Of a stretch of DNA of 64,000 nt, positions 21,859-34,038 are shown in pieces. The stretch covers positions 62,001-126,000 of the forward strand of contig MU405295.1 of the NCBI GenBank assembly GCA_022836615.1. Direction: 5' to 3'. A model generated the notes under the pieces. The model saw nothing but the letters and a program-made list of their open reading frames with translations. It was not told the origin of the DNA and made no database searches. Positions within the stretch are counted from its first letter, which is position 1. The number at the start of each line of letters is the position of its first letter. Origin of the DNA: Annulohypoxylon bovei var. microspora (taxonomy: Eukaryota; Ascomycota; Sordariomycetes; Xylariales; Hypoxylaceae). The position numbers and the translations under genes were made by a program.

Positions 21859-23837
21859 TCCCTGGTAAATCAATTGAGACGGAGGGAAACGGAAGGAAAC
21901 AAATGGTGTTTCGTAGTTCGAGGTCTTTTGTTGGCTGCCGGCAAGGAACTATCTACTATGTAGATAGTATGTATTTGGACGCGGGGTTGCTCGACGGTTC
22001 GGTGGACAGGTATGGTGGGTTGGTGGGGTAATTTGCTTTATTGCAACTTTGTACGACTGTACGAGTACGTTTCACAGACGGCGCGAGGACGGCGCGAACC
22101 GGAAAGAACCTTAGAACTAAGACGGTTTACAAGCCACAGACCAAATCTTCAGGTTCCGTGTTGAGCTTACGCCACAGTCAATTCCAAAGCTGATGGCATC
22201 AATTTTGCTTTTGCTATTACCATCACCATCACTAACTCACTTATTACAACATCTTATTAGCGGTATAGGACAATAATATGGATTTCTGTTTAACTTTTTC
22301 TTATAATTGTTAGTCAGGATAAATCCGTCTCTAAATATATTGATTAAAATATCTTTATTATAACATATATGTCTCTGGATAGGATACGACGTTGAAGCCA
22401 ACAGCGTTTTTCTCAGCCCATATCGCGAGAGCTCCGGACATCGACATTGATTCAACTATGTCCGGATTTATTAATATACCAGTCAGACAACTCCTTGGCT
22501 TCCCCTCATCTGTGCTACGCAGATCTAGTTACATTCGTCGAACCACCACTATAGCATCGAGGGACGACGGTTGGTCTTCTCGACCTGCATGCAGTTCTTA
22601 GATGCATCGAGGGTCGTCCAGAATTGGTCTCATGTCCGCAGACCTTGCGGCATTACATTACTCTACGCATTGCATGGGTAGACGTGTCTTCTCGATATGT
22701 CGGATTGGCATCGAAGAGGAAGTAGTACGGGTGCAACTATTATCGAGAGGGTGAATACGTTGCCAACCTGCATGATGCACGAAAACAAACAATTGGCTCT
22801 ATTATCCTACTACACATCAAGGTCATCAAACACTGTCTAAGCTAATATGATATTCCAGGAATGTTCCAAGAACGAAGGAGCTTCTTCCCTTTTAGCTCTA
22901 GGGGTATATGGATAATATATATTCACGTGAAGCGGTCCGCTTGCTGTTGTCGATTCTTGCCGCCATTCATCAAACAAGAATTGGCTAGATCGACATGGGA
23001 TAGTCCATGAATCATTTTTCATGACGTTTATCTAGATTTTGTTCTGTCTTATGTTCTGGAAGTTTGGTTTCTCTGCACGATTCGTCCCATCGTGGAACGC
23101 GACTCGACCAATCACGGAGCGTCACAAATCGAGTAGTAGGGCGGTTAAGCGCTCAGTTCAGCGTAACCTTACCTCATTGGTCTGGAAGCCTGCAATATCT
23201 TCCCAATCAGATTTTTCTCCGTCCACCTCTCCCGCGCGCCAGTCTGACTATTGGTCCCCGTTGCGGAGTTTTCTAAAATTATACCACCGCCGGTCGTCTG
23301 GCTAACGACCTTGATTGGATGTTGGAATCGGTGGTTCAACCGACCACCAGTCTTCTAAGTCCTCTTCCGGCACCGCTATCACAAATTCATACCCAAACCG
23401 GCTCTAAGAGGTGGTGTGTATGGCCAATTCTGCAGTACGGAACCATGGCTATGCGACTTCTTGCTACTACCCGCCCATGACATGGCAAACCACTGGTTTG
23501 GAAGCGCTCGCCTTCCTCTTGATGACACTCTCCCCACGCGATAGCCGCTTGCCTTCTCCAAGGTCAGAGTCATAAAACTACTTGCTCCCGGGCACTTGGT
23601 AGGTTTCGTCTCCTTTACTCTCTTTCCTCAAGCTTCCTTGAGGTTGCCTCATTTTATACATCGCTTTCGTTGAACGAAGCGTTTCTATCGTTAAACCATT
23701 TTCTTCCCATCACCCTTATTTTCAGCGACGCCGGACGTCATATTTTTAAGTCATCTTGTGGTTGCATCAGCCCAGTATACCTAGCTACAATCTATTTTCC
23801 TTGAGAATCTTACTGCATATTCATATACACCACCAAC
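21859..23837. other. 2.0-kb spacer, no gene seen
   Basis: Holds the 5' flank of TMA22 and the upstream region of the methyltransferase-domain gene. CCAAT or ATTGG pentamers occur near 23109, 23176 and 23248 and may be promoter elements (inference). An imperfect direct repeat of about 20 bp starts at 22554 and 22604. No gene, tRNA or mobile element recognised. Confidence 0.55.
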
Positions 23838-26828
23838 ATGCCTGAGCTAGTACTATTACCGTCTAGCACATACACACCTCCGTCGCCTTCGCTGGCACGA
23901 AGGGCGGGGAGGTCACTTAATACAATAATGGAAGAGGAGCCGGAACGGTCTCAGAGGTCGATGATGTCTAGGGGTCGTAAAATGCCAGTCAACTCATCCA
24001 ACGAGAAGATAGTGCAATGGCTATCACCACGAAGTGACCATTTCCCAACTCCGCGAGGTTTCCACTTCCTATCAGCTCCGATACTACCCGAGTCCCCGTC
24101 GACTGTATCTGCTGACGAAAGCAACTCGCCATCGATAACGTCCTCGGACCCCTGGAACCGAGCGAGCGTAAGTACTGACGTGACCGAGTTTGACGATATC
24201 TACGACGTCTCCGACGAAGACGACACTCGACGGACTTCGAGAAAGTCTTCGTTGAAGCGCCGGAATAGCTCCCGAAACACGATGCTGAAGCGAACTGCAA
24301 CTCAGTCTTCAACTTCGCACCGGGCTCTTCCGCCTCTGGTCATCCCGGCACAACAGGAGCAAAATGCCGAGAGCTTGTCAGGTAGACCGGATTTTAAAAG
24401 ACTGATGTCACCTCTACCTCCAACGCCGCCGGCCAAGGTTGACATGTCCCCGGCTGTGATCTCATTCTTACAGGCCCAGCAAGCTCAGGATGTGCCAACT
24501 ATTTCCGCACCGCCGTCTCTCGATGGAAGTTTGAGCTCCGATCAGATGGCTGCTCTGTCTGCTCCGCCGACACCAGTCATCGGAGAGAAAAGCACCACTA
24601 ACACGGATTGGTTCGGAGTCCAACTGCAACCTGCTGCTCTAGCTACACTGCAAGCATTGTCGGGAAGCGAAGATTCTGAAGATGAGTATCACCCAGAACA
24701 GGTCATCGAAGTCGCGGAAGAGCGAAGGCCAGAAATGTCGCAGCAAACACCACGCCTCCTTACTTCCATGTCGCGACCAATTCGAAGGGTATCGACTCAC
24801 CAGCCATCACTCAATGGGCTGACGAGACTCGATATTCCCTCGCCCGGGGGGTTCTTCTCTGGCCTTTCTCCGCGCACGAGGCACACTTGGCATCTACCTA
24901 CAATGACGCCTGATGACAATGCGCCCCCTACTTCGACTACTGCAGAGCAGTTCTATCGTTGCCCGTGGAATGAGCCTGCTACTCAAGTTCCGGCTCTGCC
25001 AACTATTCCGGTTTTACCTCCCCCGCCACCGCGACCTGAGCGGTTCGCGGCTACGCCTATCCCATCAGCACCGGTCGAGCAGTTCGTCGAAATTAGAGGC
25101 ACAATGTCAGATGGCATTCCGACCGCAAGGCCAGCTGTATTCGAGCAGGTTATCGAGGCGAGGGGTGATCTTACCGAAGAAGTGATCACAGCGCGACGCG
25201 TTGAGCAAAGAAATCCTTTATCCCCTACAGCTTTCTACGAGCCTTTAAGTCCCCACGAGGAGATCACCGCCACGGAGATCGTTGCAACTTACGATCCCGA
25301 ATATGCCAGGAAGCAACAGGAAGCTGCCCTTTCCAACTTGGACCGGACAGAATTATGGCTTATGGCACAAAAGGCCTATCTGGGGGGCATTCTTCCAGAG
25401 GAAGTTAAACCACAAGTTGAGCCTAAGCCAGAGGCACAGGATATCCATGTCGAAGAGGAACCAAAGGCGAAAGAGCCTGAACCTGAGGTGGCATCCCCAG
25501 CACAGAGGAAAAAGATGGTCCGCTTCTCTGAAGTTGTCGTCCAGACTAATATCCCAAAGACCCTACCACCTAAGCTCGCTCGACAGGAGTCGGCCTACTA
25601 CCGTTCTTTTCAGGACTATATCATCAGGACCCGTAGCCAAGATGCCTTTGTCCATCGCCTTCCACGCTTTGAAGCTTTGCAGGCCCAGCGCATCTCTCTT
25701 CGCGAGACTCACCGTAACCAGCTTCTCGGCAAACACCAACTATCTGTGATGCCTCAGTCTGCCAAGAAGCGAATGAGCGCTAATGTAGCCCGTGGCGATG
25801 ACATTATTGTTGATGACTTCGAGAGGCTGAAGCGGGAAAAGGAACACGAGGCATTATCCCAAATGTCCATGGCAAACTGGCATGTCGGCGCAACTAAGGC
25901 CTTGAACGGTGGGCGTCTATTTTCCGCACCCATTACCAAGCGCCTCGCCCGCCTCTCCCGCATCGGCGGTGCGAAAGACCGAGCTCGCATCCTTGACCTA
26001 GGCGGCCAGGCCACTTGCGACTGGGCATGGCACTGTGCTATCATGTACCCCAACACTAAAGTGTACACGGTGACGACCAAGACGATTCGACAACTATCTA
26101 ACTCGAACATCCGCGGCCCGCCCAACCACCGACAGGTCGCCGTAGAGCGACTTACGAAACTGCCGTTCCCCGATGGTCACTTTGACCTAGTGTCGGCGCG
26201 TGAGCTGCACTCTATCCTCAAGTTCATCGGCGAGAACGGCGAGGACGAGTGGGATAGCTGCCTAAGCGAGTGCATGCGCGTTCTTAAGCCCGGCGGCTAC
26301 CTCGAATTCTCGGTCATGGACTCGGACATCACCAACGCAGGTCCGCTTGGCCTGGCCAAGTCCGTCGAGTTTGGGTTCGCCCTGAAAACCCTCGGCTACG
26401 ACTCGTCGCCAACCCGTATGTTTCTAGGCCGTCTTCACCGCGCAGGTTTCGACGGCGTGCGCCGCGCGTGGGTGTGCCTCCCCATGGGCGCAGACCCCGC
26501 CGTCCGACGTAACCGCAGAGTTGCATGCGACAGTGTCACGGGAGTAGAGCGCCCGCTCGACCTCGAGGCCATGGTATGCGGCAGCACGGAGGCGGCGGCT
26601 TCGGTAACGGGCCTAGCAGGTAGCTGGGCCTGGGAAAAGTGGCTCCTCAGGTGTGAGACAGAAAAGGTGGCGAGCGAGGAGCGCCTCGGGATCTTCGAGG
26701 TGGGGGCGGAGAGCGAGAAGGCGAGCAAGTGCCTCGATGGCGTGCATGAGATTATCGAAGAGGGCAGGAAAGTTGGCGCCGGATTCAGGTGCTTGAACGG
26801 GTATGCTATGAAGCCTGTTAGGCGCTAG
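23838..26828 (+). CDS. Large disordered protein with C-terminal class I methyltransferase domain
   Basis: Intronless, 996 residues. Residues 1 to about 560 are Ser/Pro/Glu-rich and probably disordered, with many SP/TP sites and proline runs. A conserved-looking basic/helical section follows (about 565-700, VRFSEVVVQTNIPKTLPPKL, ESAYYRSFQDYI). The SAM-binding domain starts at about residue 715: motif I is ILDLGGQATCDWAWHCA, then LPFPDGHFDLVSARELHSIL (motif II/III region) and CMRVLKPGGYLEFSVMD. The first glycine-rich loop is DLGGQA rather than the commoner DxGxGxG. This layout occurs in a family of Pezizomycotina proteins annotated only as methyltransferase-domain; the substrate is unknown. It resembles the LaeA/UMTA group in fold only. 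The ATG at 23838 follows an ACCAAC context and is preferred over internal ATGs. Confidence 0.85.
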   Translation: MPELVLLPSSTYTPPSPSLARRAGRSLNTIMEEEPERSQRSMMSRGRKMPVNSSNEKIVQWLSPRSDHFPTPRGFHFLSAPILPESPSTVSADESNSPSITSSDPWNRASVSTDVTEFDDIYDVSDEDDTRRTSRKSSLKRRNSSRNTMLKRTATQSSTSHRALPPLVIPAQQEQNAESLSGRPDFKRLMSPLPPTPPAKVDMSPAVISFLQAQQAQDVPTISAPPSLDGSLSSDQMAALSAPPTPVIGEKSTTNTDWFGVQLQPAALATLQALSGSEDSEDEYHPEQVIEVAEERRPEMSQQTPRLLTSMSRPIRRVSTHQPSLNGLTRLDIPSPGGFFSGLSPRTRHTWHLPTMTPDDNAPPTSTTAEQFYRCPWNEPATQVPALPTIPVLPPPPPRPERFAATPIPSAPVEQFVEIRGTMSDGIPTARPAVFEQVIEARGDLTEEVITARRVEQRNPLSPTAFYEPLSPHEEITATEIVATYDPEYARKQQEAALSNLDRTELWLMAQKAYLGGILPEEVKPQVEPKPEAQDIHVEEEPKAKEPEPEVASPAQRKKMVRFSEVVVQTNIPKTLPPKLARQESAYYRSFQDYIIRTRSQDAFVHRLPRFEALQAQRISLRETHRNQLLGKHQLSVMPQSAKKRMSANVARGDDIIVDDFERLKREKEHEALSQMSMANWHVGATKALNGGRLFSAPITKRLARLSRIGGAKDRARILDLGGQATCDWAWHCAIMYPNTKVYTVTTKTIRQLSNSNIRGPPNHRQVAVERLTKLPFPDGHFDLVSARELHSILKFIGENGEDEWDSCLSECMRVLKPGGYLEFSVMDSDITNAGPLGLAKSVEFGFALKTLGYDSSPTRMFLGRLHRAGFDGVRRAWVCLPMGADPAVRRNRRVACDSVTGVERPLDLEAMVCGSTEAAASVTGLAGSWAWEKWLLRCETEKVASEERLGIFEVGAESEKASKCLDGVHEIIEEGRKVGAGFRCLNGYAMKPVRR

Positions 26829-28819
26829 GGGAAGCGGAGAGGGTCTAATGAGGGGGTATAAATCGATCTTTATAAGACGAAGGTGGGAAAAGGGGTTCTC
26901 TTATGTGTAATGCGGTTGGGTATGGACGGGTATGGGTATGTGGTTACGCGTGTACGTGTGTACTGTATGTATGGATATGAGGTTGCGTGTATGGCTGGTG
27001 ATGATACCCCGTTCGGAATTTGGAGGGAAAATAAATAGTAGAGAATGGGATATCTTCCGCTAGGCATGAAAGTCTTTGTTTGAGATTGGTTTTCTGTATG
27101 CTTTTGATTTGTATTGTGTTTGTCTTTACATGTAAGATGTATGTACCTAGATATAGATGATTTAAGTCATATAACGTTCCCCTTTCGCTTTCTTCTTGTA
27201 TAGGATGAACATCTTCGTCACTCCTTGATTTGGGTTTAAAATACCATGATATACTCAAGTCAAATAACATGAAACTTGAGAGGCACTGTGATACTTAAAT
27301 TTCTATGTTCTGAGGTGTCCTTAAACTATGTAGGTATGTACATACTATTTAAAAGATAACGACTAGGTATTTAACAATTATCTAGCAGAGCTATAACCCA
27401 CTACAAACCTGTCAAAATATCTAACACGAGAGCTACTACGTAGAAAATAGAATAATAATATAGTGCTGAATAGGTAGGAGTAGGTGTCCAGAATAACCAT
27501 ATGTTCGTCAAGACTTATCTCAAAATAATTACCTATATTAGAAATGCATACGACAATGATATAACCCCTAGGCTCATTTGTCTATGCATAACTTACATTC
27601 TCGTCCTTCCCATCTTTCAAAATAAATCAGCAAAGTCAACACCCCGAACAACCATGCTATCTCGAATACTCCACTGCAAAGCACGGATAGTCTAAGCTCA
27701 TATGCAATGGCAATCATAATATAACGAAGCCTAGCTCCTCACGATGCCGACTGCTATGTCGCATCATAACATGAGATACGGAACTCGCCTTCTAGCTCGG
27801 CTACTCCCACATTGTCTCACATATATATACCTACCCACCCAAGTAGTATTCAAAGGATCCCAAACGAGGCTATCCTGATCCAGCCCTATCCTACCTTACC
27901 TACGCAACCACCACTCCTCCCCAGCCGAATCTGGGGCATCGTCACGGCTCCTCCAACAGCATCGTCGTCCGTCGTGCCACGTGCGTAGGAGCGCACTCAT
28001 CCATGGCGCGATACCTATCTGCAAAGTAGGTACCATATGTATGTACCCCGTGTACACAAACCACGACCCGGATGACAGGAAGAGCAGACAAGTAGCATCT
28101 ACGTAGCATGTAAATGGAGGGGGAAGAGTGCCGAAGGATTTTCGCTAGTATCACTCAATACTACCGATAGTCCAGCGCCTCCCACCCTAGCGCCGCAGCC
28201 TAGGCCCGGTAGATGAGACTGCTGCGCCGCATGCATGCGATACTAGCACGCGGTTCGGGGCGCTTTGGGGTGGAGGATGTACCTAGGTCAGCTGAGTAGG
28301 TAGGTATGTATTATATGTACTATAGTAGTGTTATTATGGTCTGACATGTAGATAGATAGATATTGATTCGAAAGCCTCGGCTTCGATATCGATGAATTCG
28401 GACACAACTACTTTAGACACTCGTTCTTATAAAAGGGCATGCTTAGACTAGATCCCAAGCTAAACTCCCGGCAAGATTCGTACCCTTAGCTCGGAAACGA
28501 AAGGGCTCTGCATGTCGCTGAGCACCGAATCCTTCCCAAACTTGTCCCACCTTTGGACCTGCCTCGGCTTCATCCTCGTCGATCATTACCGCTAACGAAT
28601 CCGATAGTTGGATGAGCCTGCCTGTCATCACGGTCCTCACCCAATTGGTCACTGCGGTCGTAGGGCGTAAGCCAATATCGTTCAAGTTCCTGACATTCGT
28701 TCCAAGCTTGTATACACGAATACAACGGTCGCGCTCGTAGCACCATGATATCTTCCAAACCCCTTCCTCATTTCCTTCGTTCCGTCGTATATACAACTAC
28801 CCATAGGCATTCCACATTC
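26829..28819. other. 2.0-kb spacer, no gene accepted
   Basis: AT-rich with many TACCTA/TATGTA-like short palindromes. A minus-strand open frame of about 117 codons (28443-28796) lies directly downstream of the zinc-finger gene but has no ATG at its start, so it is more likely 3' UTR. No RNA gene recognised. Confidence 0.5.
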
Positions 28820-31800
28820 CTAATCCTTGTCCGAATCCAGATCCATCTTGTCCCCTCGTGCCGGCGATATCGTCGTAGAGGCGGAGACGTCGATTGCCCC
28901 TTTTGATCCAGCCCTACTCTTTTCGTCAGAATCCTCCATTGCAACTACGATGCTCCGTTCGTCGTTTTTTTGAGGCGTCGAAACCCTATCTTTCAAAGCC
29001 TTTGGCGTTGTAGGGACGATAACATTCAGAACGCAATCGTCCAAGTGCTCGTAGAATTCCTGTGCCGTTGCAAACCGTGTCTGACAAATAGAACACTTAG
29101 CGTCGCCGCCGTTTCGAGAACTATTTCCAGTGACGATCATCTTCCGACTATTAGGGGGAGTCTGTTCAACACCATGTACGGCTGTCAAGTGCCGCTTAAA
29201 CACATCAGCCCTGTTAAAAGCCTTTTCATATGCTGTCCCTGGCCCTGGACAGAAAGGGCAGACCATCGTGCCTTTGTAGTGTGTCAATGCATGCCTATTC
29301 TTATCGTATTTCCGAGCGAACCCTTTCGTGTGATATTCGCAACTTTCTATCGGACACTTCTCAGGCCGTTCCTCTTGATGCGTCAACATATGTGCTGCCA
29401 GATCTTTGAATACCCTGCCACAGTCAGGATGGGGACAGCGATTCCTGTTATCCTCGGCCTTTGGTATGATCGGACTACTATGCGCGGTGCTGTCTAAAGA
29501 CGGTGCTATCGAAGGTGCTAGTAATGGCCCTTGAGGCGGCGCAGGCGCAAGTCGTGGAGCTTCTAAGAAAGATGACTGTCGGGGCAGCGCATATTCCTCC
29601 ATCATTCTTACGTCGTTGTCTTCCTCCCCGCTAGATGTGTCGTTCTCGTTTATATCGATGGACTGCCGTACTTCTCGCATCCAATCCTTCAAGACAGTCA
29701 TTGGAGGCCAATCGCCACTGGCCTTGCCGCTCCTGTGCGGGTGGAAATGAGCCCGTCGTAAGTGAGCAGCAGCATTATAATAAGCTCCATATCGTTTTTG
29801 CGTAACGCAAGCCTTACACTTCGAGAGCGGTATTACGGGCTGTGGAGAGTTAGGACTTGCGTTCTGAGGTTCGGTACAGACCCATCTCTTAACCAAAGAG
29901 GCGTGCTTAGCGTCGTTGTGCCTTCGAAGTTCGTGCTCGCCGCGGAATCCCTCGGGATATTCGTTGCACTTGGTACAAAATACGCGCCGAAGCGGTGGCC
30001 GTTGGTAAGAAGTCCTTAGCTTCGAAGGGGAACTGAGTCCTCTCGCAATTGCACGCGAGAAAACAGGATTTTCTCCTACAGTATGCCGCCTCCCAAGTTC
30101 AGGGGTATCTATAGCATATGTTGCAGGCAACATTTCCTGGTCGTTTCGATTTGCCCAAGGGTCGATTGGGCGCCATTGGAAAACTGGTTTCCGCTCCCCG
30201 GCTGGACCCACGACGGAAGGCTGCTGGTACGAAACATGCCTATAAATAGGTGTCCTTTGTCTAAAGAAACCATTGAATCCGGCATTACCATCTAGATACC
30301 CGCTCCCAAGCCCAAGGAGAAATTCCCTGGATGAGCGAATACCTAGCGCCATCCAGTCATCTTTTCGAATAGCCGAAACAGTAGTGGCAAACAACACCCG
30401 ATCATTCCCATCTAATTCCAGATTCAGGTCGTCGAGCATCATCGGCGTAGACCAGGCAAATACGCTCACCAATGCCTTGTAAACGCTGTGCATAGCAGTG
30501 GCGCCCGCGGACATAGGAAAACCGGCTTGCGCTTGGGGGGTCAGAGTTCGGGATGGCGTAGAGATCAGATCAGCTAAGATCGTCCTCACGATGCTAAATA
30601 TACAAAGCGAAACGAAAACGGCTAGCCAGCTCTTTGGATCTGAAATAACTCTTCGCATAGTAGTGCTTTCGAAGGACTGCAAAAATTGAACCATGCAGTT
30701 GTATATTAGTCGGTTTCGCCCTTCGTAATCTATGTCGTCGGGAGAGTTTTGAGCGTTTGTCACATTCGTTAAGTTGACTTCGGTTCGTATTGACGGTTCG
30801 GGCTGCTGTAAGTCATAGAATAAGATCTCCCTGAGAAGTAATTTTGCTCGATGGAGCACAGGATAGGCCACAGCTTCTAGTTCTCGACTCTCTGACATGA
30901 AACCTGTTAACCTGAAGAGTTCCCAGAATTGAAAGGGGACCCCTTCGGCATTCCAACTTGCTGCCAATACTTTTAGTACGGGTGGCGGTTTATCTTTAGC
31001 ATCCTTCGAATAATTCGCTAGGGAAGGATTGGGCATTGGCAGCGATGCCAGATCTTCAGTCCACCAGAACCCGTCATCGAAGTCCAAATGTGACTTCACC
31101 ATGTCAGACATGGTCGGGCTCACCAGATAAGTTCGTTCAAGGTATTCGTTCATATTCCGCCGCCTCGCTAGGGGTGACGTTACAGGCGTGTGCACTTGTC
31201 TCGGCGAGAGAGCTTCTACTTAGAGGTGAGTACTGGCGACCTTACAACAATTCATTAGTACGGGAAGTTACCTGGTAGCATATAGTCAGCTAGCGCGACC
31301 AGAGGCCCACGATGACATCCGAGTACGCTCCAGAATTCATCATTAATGGAGTTAGGTGGTTCGGCGCAGAACGCACAGTCGTCTTTCGAATCGCACTAAT
31401 GAGAATAAGTAACAGTCCGATCTAGAAGAACTGGGTTTTCCTACAGGCTTCGCATAAACCTTACAGCGGAGACATGGTCCGGCGTCACGCGGTAGTCTAA
31501 GTTCACCTATAGATTCAAGTCTTCCGTGTCCGACTCTACTTCGCTTTAGGGGCGGAAGCAAAGAATCGGGCTCGGAGTCCACAGACCCCCTAGGTTGGGG
31601 AGGTATCTCATTTGCGAATGGATATCCAATCGTCGACTCACGCCGGTCTCTTGGTTGATTGGCAGTGGCTAGTGGGGGTAGAGATGGAGGGACAGAAAGT
31701 CGTGGTAAGGTAGCTGGAGAGCTTCGAGCCATATGGTCGGTGCTGAATAGTCGCGACGTCGCCTGGTCTGAGAAGGTTATTGGGGGAATAGTACCCACCG

Positions 31801-32572
31801 AAAGACCCGAGTCTCTCTTTGGGGGACCGGCATGTTGCTTTATATGTTCGTCCCGATCTTCGGGGTTAGAAAAGCCATATATATAATACACGCATCGGTC
31901 ATCCCAACACTTGAAGGAAGCCTGACGTCTAGAAATTAAAGGTATCGTCTCTCTCATCCTCCATCCCCGGAATATGGGGTCATAAAATGAGATATTTTTA
32001 TCCAGCCAAGCATCGTAGCCAGGTGGCTCACCGTCCTGGCCGTATAACTTCAGGGAATGCAAGAATTGCCCTTCATGAAGGTCTAGACCTATTTGCGACA
32101 GGGCATACGTTAGGCAAGGAATGATACGAGATAGCTTAACTACATACCTTGGTCGATCAAGAAACTCTCGATACATTCGCATTTATACTGCAGTGCGCGA
32201 GCTTCCTCGACTTCAGATAATATGGGAACGGTCCCAGGTAAGTCTTGGATTACATATATATATATCAGAATTCCGTCCAACACTAAGTTCGTACCACGCG
32301 ATTTAAAATGGAGGCAACTCACTTTGATTCTTCACGTATGCCTCCAGTGCTCTGAGCTTCCGACGGAGCATGTCCAGCTCGAGCTTACTGTTAGGAAGAT
32401 ACTTGGCCGGAAGTAGGGCCGCTAGTTTCGCCTGGATTTCAGCTTGTTGCTCGAACAGCTGTCTAATCGTGGGGTCTAAAGACGGGTCAAAACCGGGTGC
32501 GACTTGAGATTCCCGACCCTCGAGCAGGGAGCCGCGACGGTCGAGTCGAGGCTCTAACGAGTCGGCGGCCAT
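28820..32572 (-). CDS. C2H2 zinc-finger protein with embedded Zn2Cys6-like cysteine cluster
   Basis: Five exons, 32572-32323, 32243-32148, 32088-31445, 31395-31272 and 31218-28820, giving 1170 residues. Introns are 79, 59, 49 and 53 nt and the frame closes. A coiled-coil-like N-terminus (about residues 45-85) is followed by one CxxxxC finger-like unit (CWDDRCVYYIYGFSNPEDR, about 200-220). A CX2CX6CX5CX2C cluster sits at residues 321-340 (exon 3/4 junction exactly before the third Cys). A conserved all-helical region (about 375-700) includes a hydrophobic stretch (about 568-587). Canonical C2H2 units occur at about 786-812, 960-985 and 1000-1045 with a divergent one after about 1090. The family is common in Pezizomycotina as putative transcription factors of unknown targets. 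Nuclear location and DNA binding are inferences from the fingers. Confidence 0.85.
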
Positions 32573-34010
32573 ACTCCTCCTCCTTCGCGCCTTGCGCCAA
32601 AGTCCAGTGTCGTTGGACGGGGAGGGTTTCCGAGACTATTAATTCCTCCCTCTTTTTTTCTTATTCTTCTCCTTTTATAGGTCCTGGGCCTGAGCCGCGC
32701 ATATATATAATACGGACCGGCGACTGTGCCGCAAGAAGCGGGCGGCAGGACTAGGGCTGGGCCGCTCTCCGCCTCGTCCTGCTCTCTCTTCTCACTTTCT
32801 CTCGCTCGCGCGCAGACTCACTTCCCGCTTGCGCGCGTGACTTAGCGGGACACATCAACTGCGGTTTATAAGGGACGAAGAGTCAATCATAAACATAAAC
32901 AAGATGTTCATGACGGAAACGTCGGCCGAAGGGTGGAAGGGTTAAGAGAAGAAGAAGAAAAAAAAGTTAATGACTGCGCCTCGTGACGAAATGAGCCAAT
33001 AGAAACAGCAAATTTTAAAGATTGGCTGCAGGACGCCTATCGGAGAGACTACGTTCGCGAGGGGTGTGGATGGTGAACTTTAGAAGAACATCTGGCCGAT
33101 TCTTCTTTTTTATCCTTCCTTTCCTTCTTTTCTCTTTTTCCTCTTTCTAATTTGTGGGGGGGGGAAGGGTAAGAAAATAAAAAGGGAAAGGGAGGGAATA
33201 AAAGTTGCTTTACTTTTTTCCGAGAAATTGTCTCGGTATCAAGAAAGGGTATCAAGGAAAGAGAGGAAGAGAAAAAAAAATTGAGATAGTAAACTTGGGT
33301 TTGAAGGCAAATTGGCTAATAACTTTCGGGGTCGTCGCGATCGATGAAAAAGTAGACTGATAGACAGGCGAGATACCTAGTACTAAGTAAAAAAAGGCTG
33401 GCTGGCTAGACAAGAAGGTGGGGCGACCACTACGACGGCAGATTACACACACATGGAGCCAGCTGCACAATTATTCCCAGGGAGATACAAGAGATACAAC
33501 AGCAGATACTTACAAGATTACAAGAAGGGAATAGGGAAACAACAGGGCAAAATGGCTCGTAGCTTCGAACATGACTGACGGAACTTGGGAAGTTGGAAGG
33601 GGGTGCAAGGTGTAAAAGCAAGGTGCAATGCCTTACAGGGATTCTAGCTCCCGGGCTGCCGGGGTATTCGGGAGGTCGGTGCGGAGCGTTGACACTTGAC
33701 TTTCGACAGGTACCTATCGCATCATGACTTCCCTCATACATACCTAGGTACATATGTACGTGGGTATCACTTCATTCGGAGAAGGAATTCCAGGTTGTGA
33801 CTTGACTTATGTAATATCATATATCTACATGCAGTATACAAATATGATCGATCTATAGGATTTAGGATCGTAAGCCTTGTTGGGTGTTGACGAACTTCCC
33901 TTCCGTCTACGGTAACTAGCTGAAATAACTGTAATAATAATAAGGCGAACAGGATAGTATGTATGTACACAATAAGATCATCGATGCGGATGTGGATTTG
34001 TGTGGGTTGC

Positions 34011-34038
34011 GGATTGTGGATTGTGGATTGTGGATTGT
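34011..34038. repeat. Minisatellite, GGATTGT x4
   Basis: Four perfect tandem copies of the heptamer GGATTGT, preceded by imperfect copies from about 33989. Confidence 0.9.

Noticed and set aside
22554..22635. Imperfect direct repeat as a possible transposon end
   Set aside because: The copies are only about 50 bp apart, with no inverted ends and no target duplication; simple local duplication is enough.
28443..28796. 117-codon minus-strand open frame downstream of the zinc-finger gene
   Set aside because: It begins with TTG, not ATG, has no domain, and lies where the 3' UTR of 28820-32572 should be.
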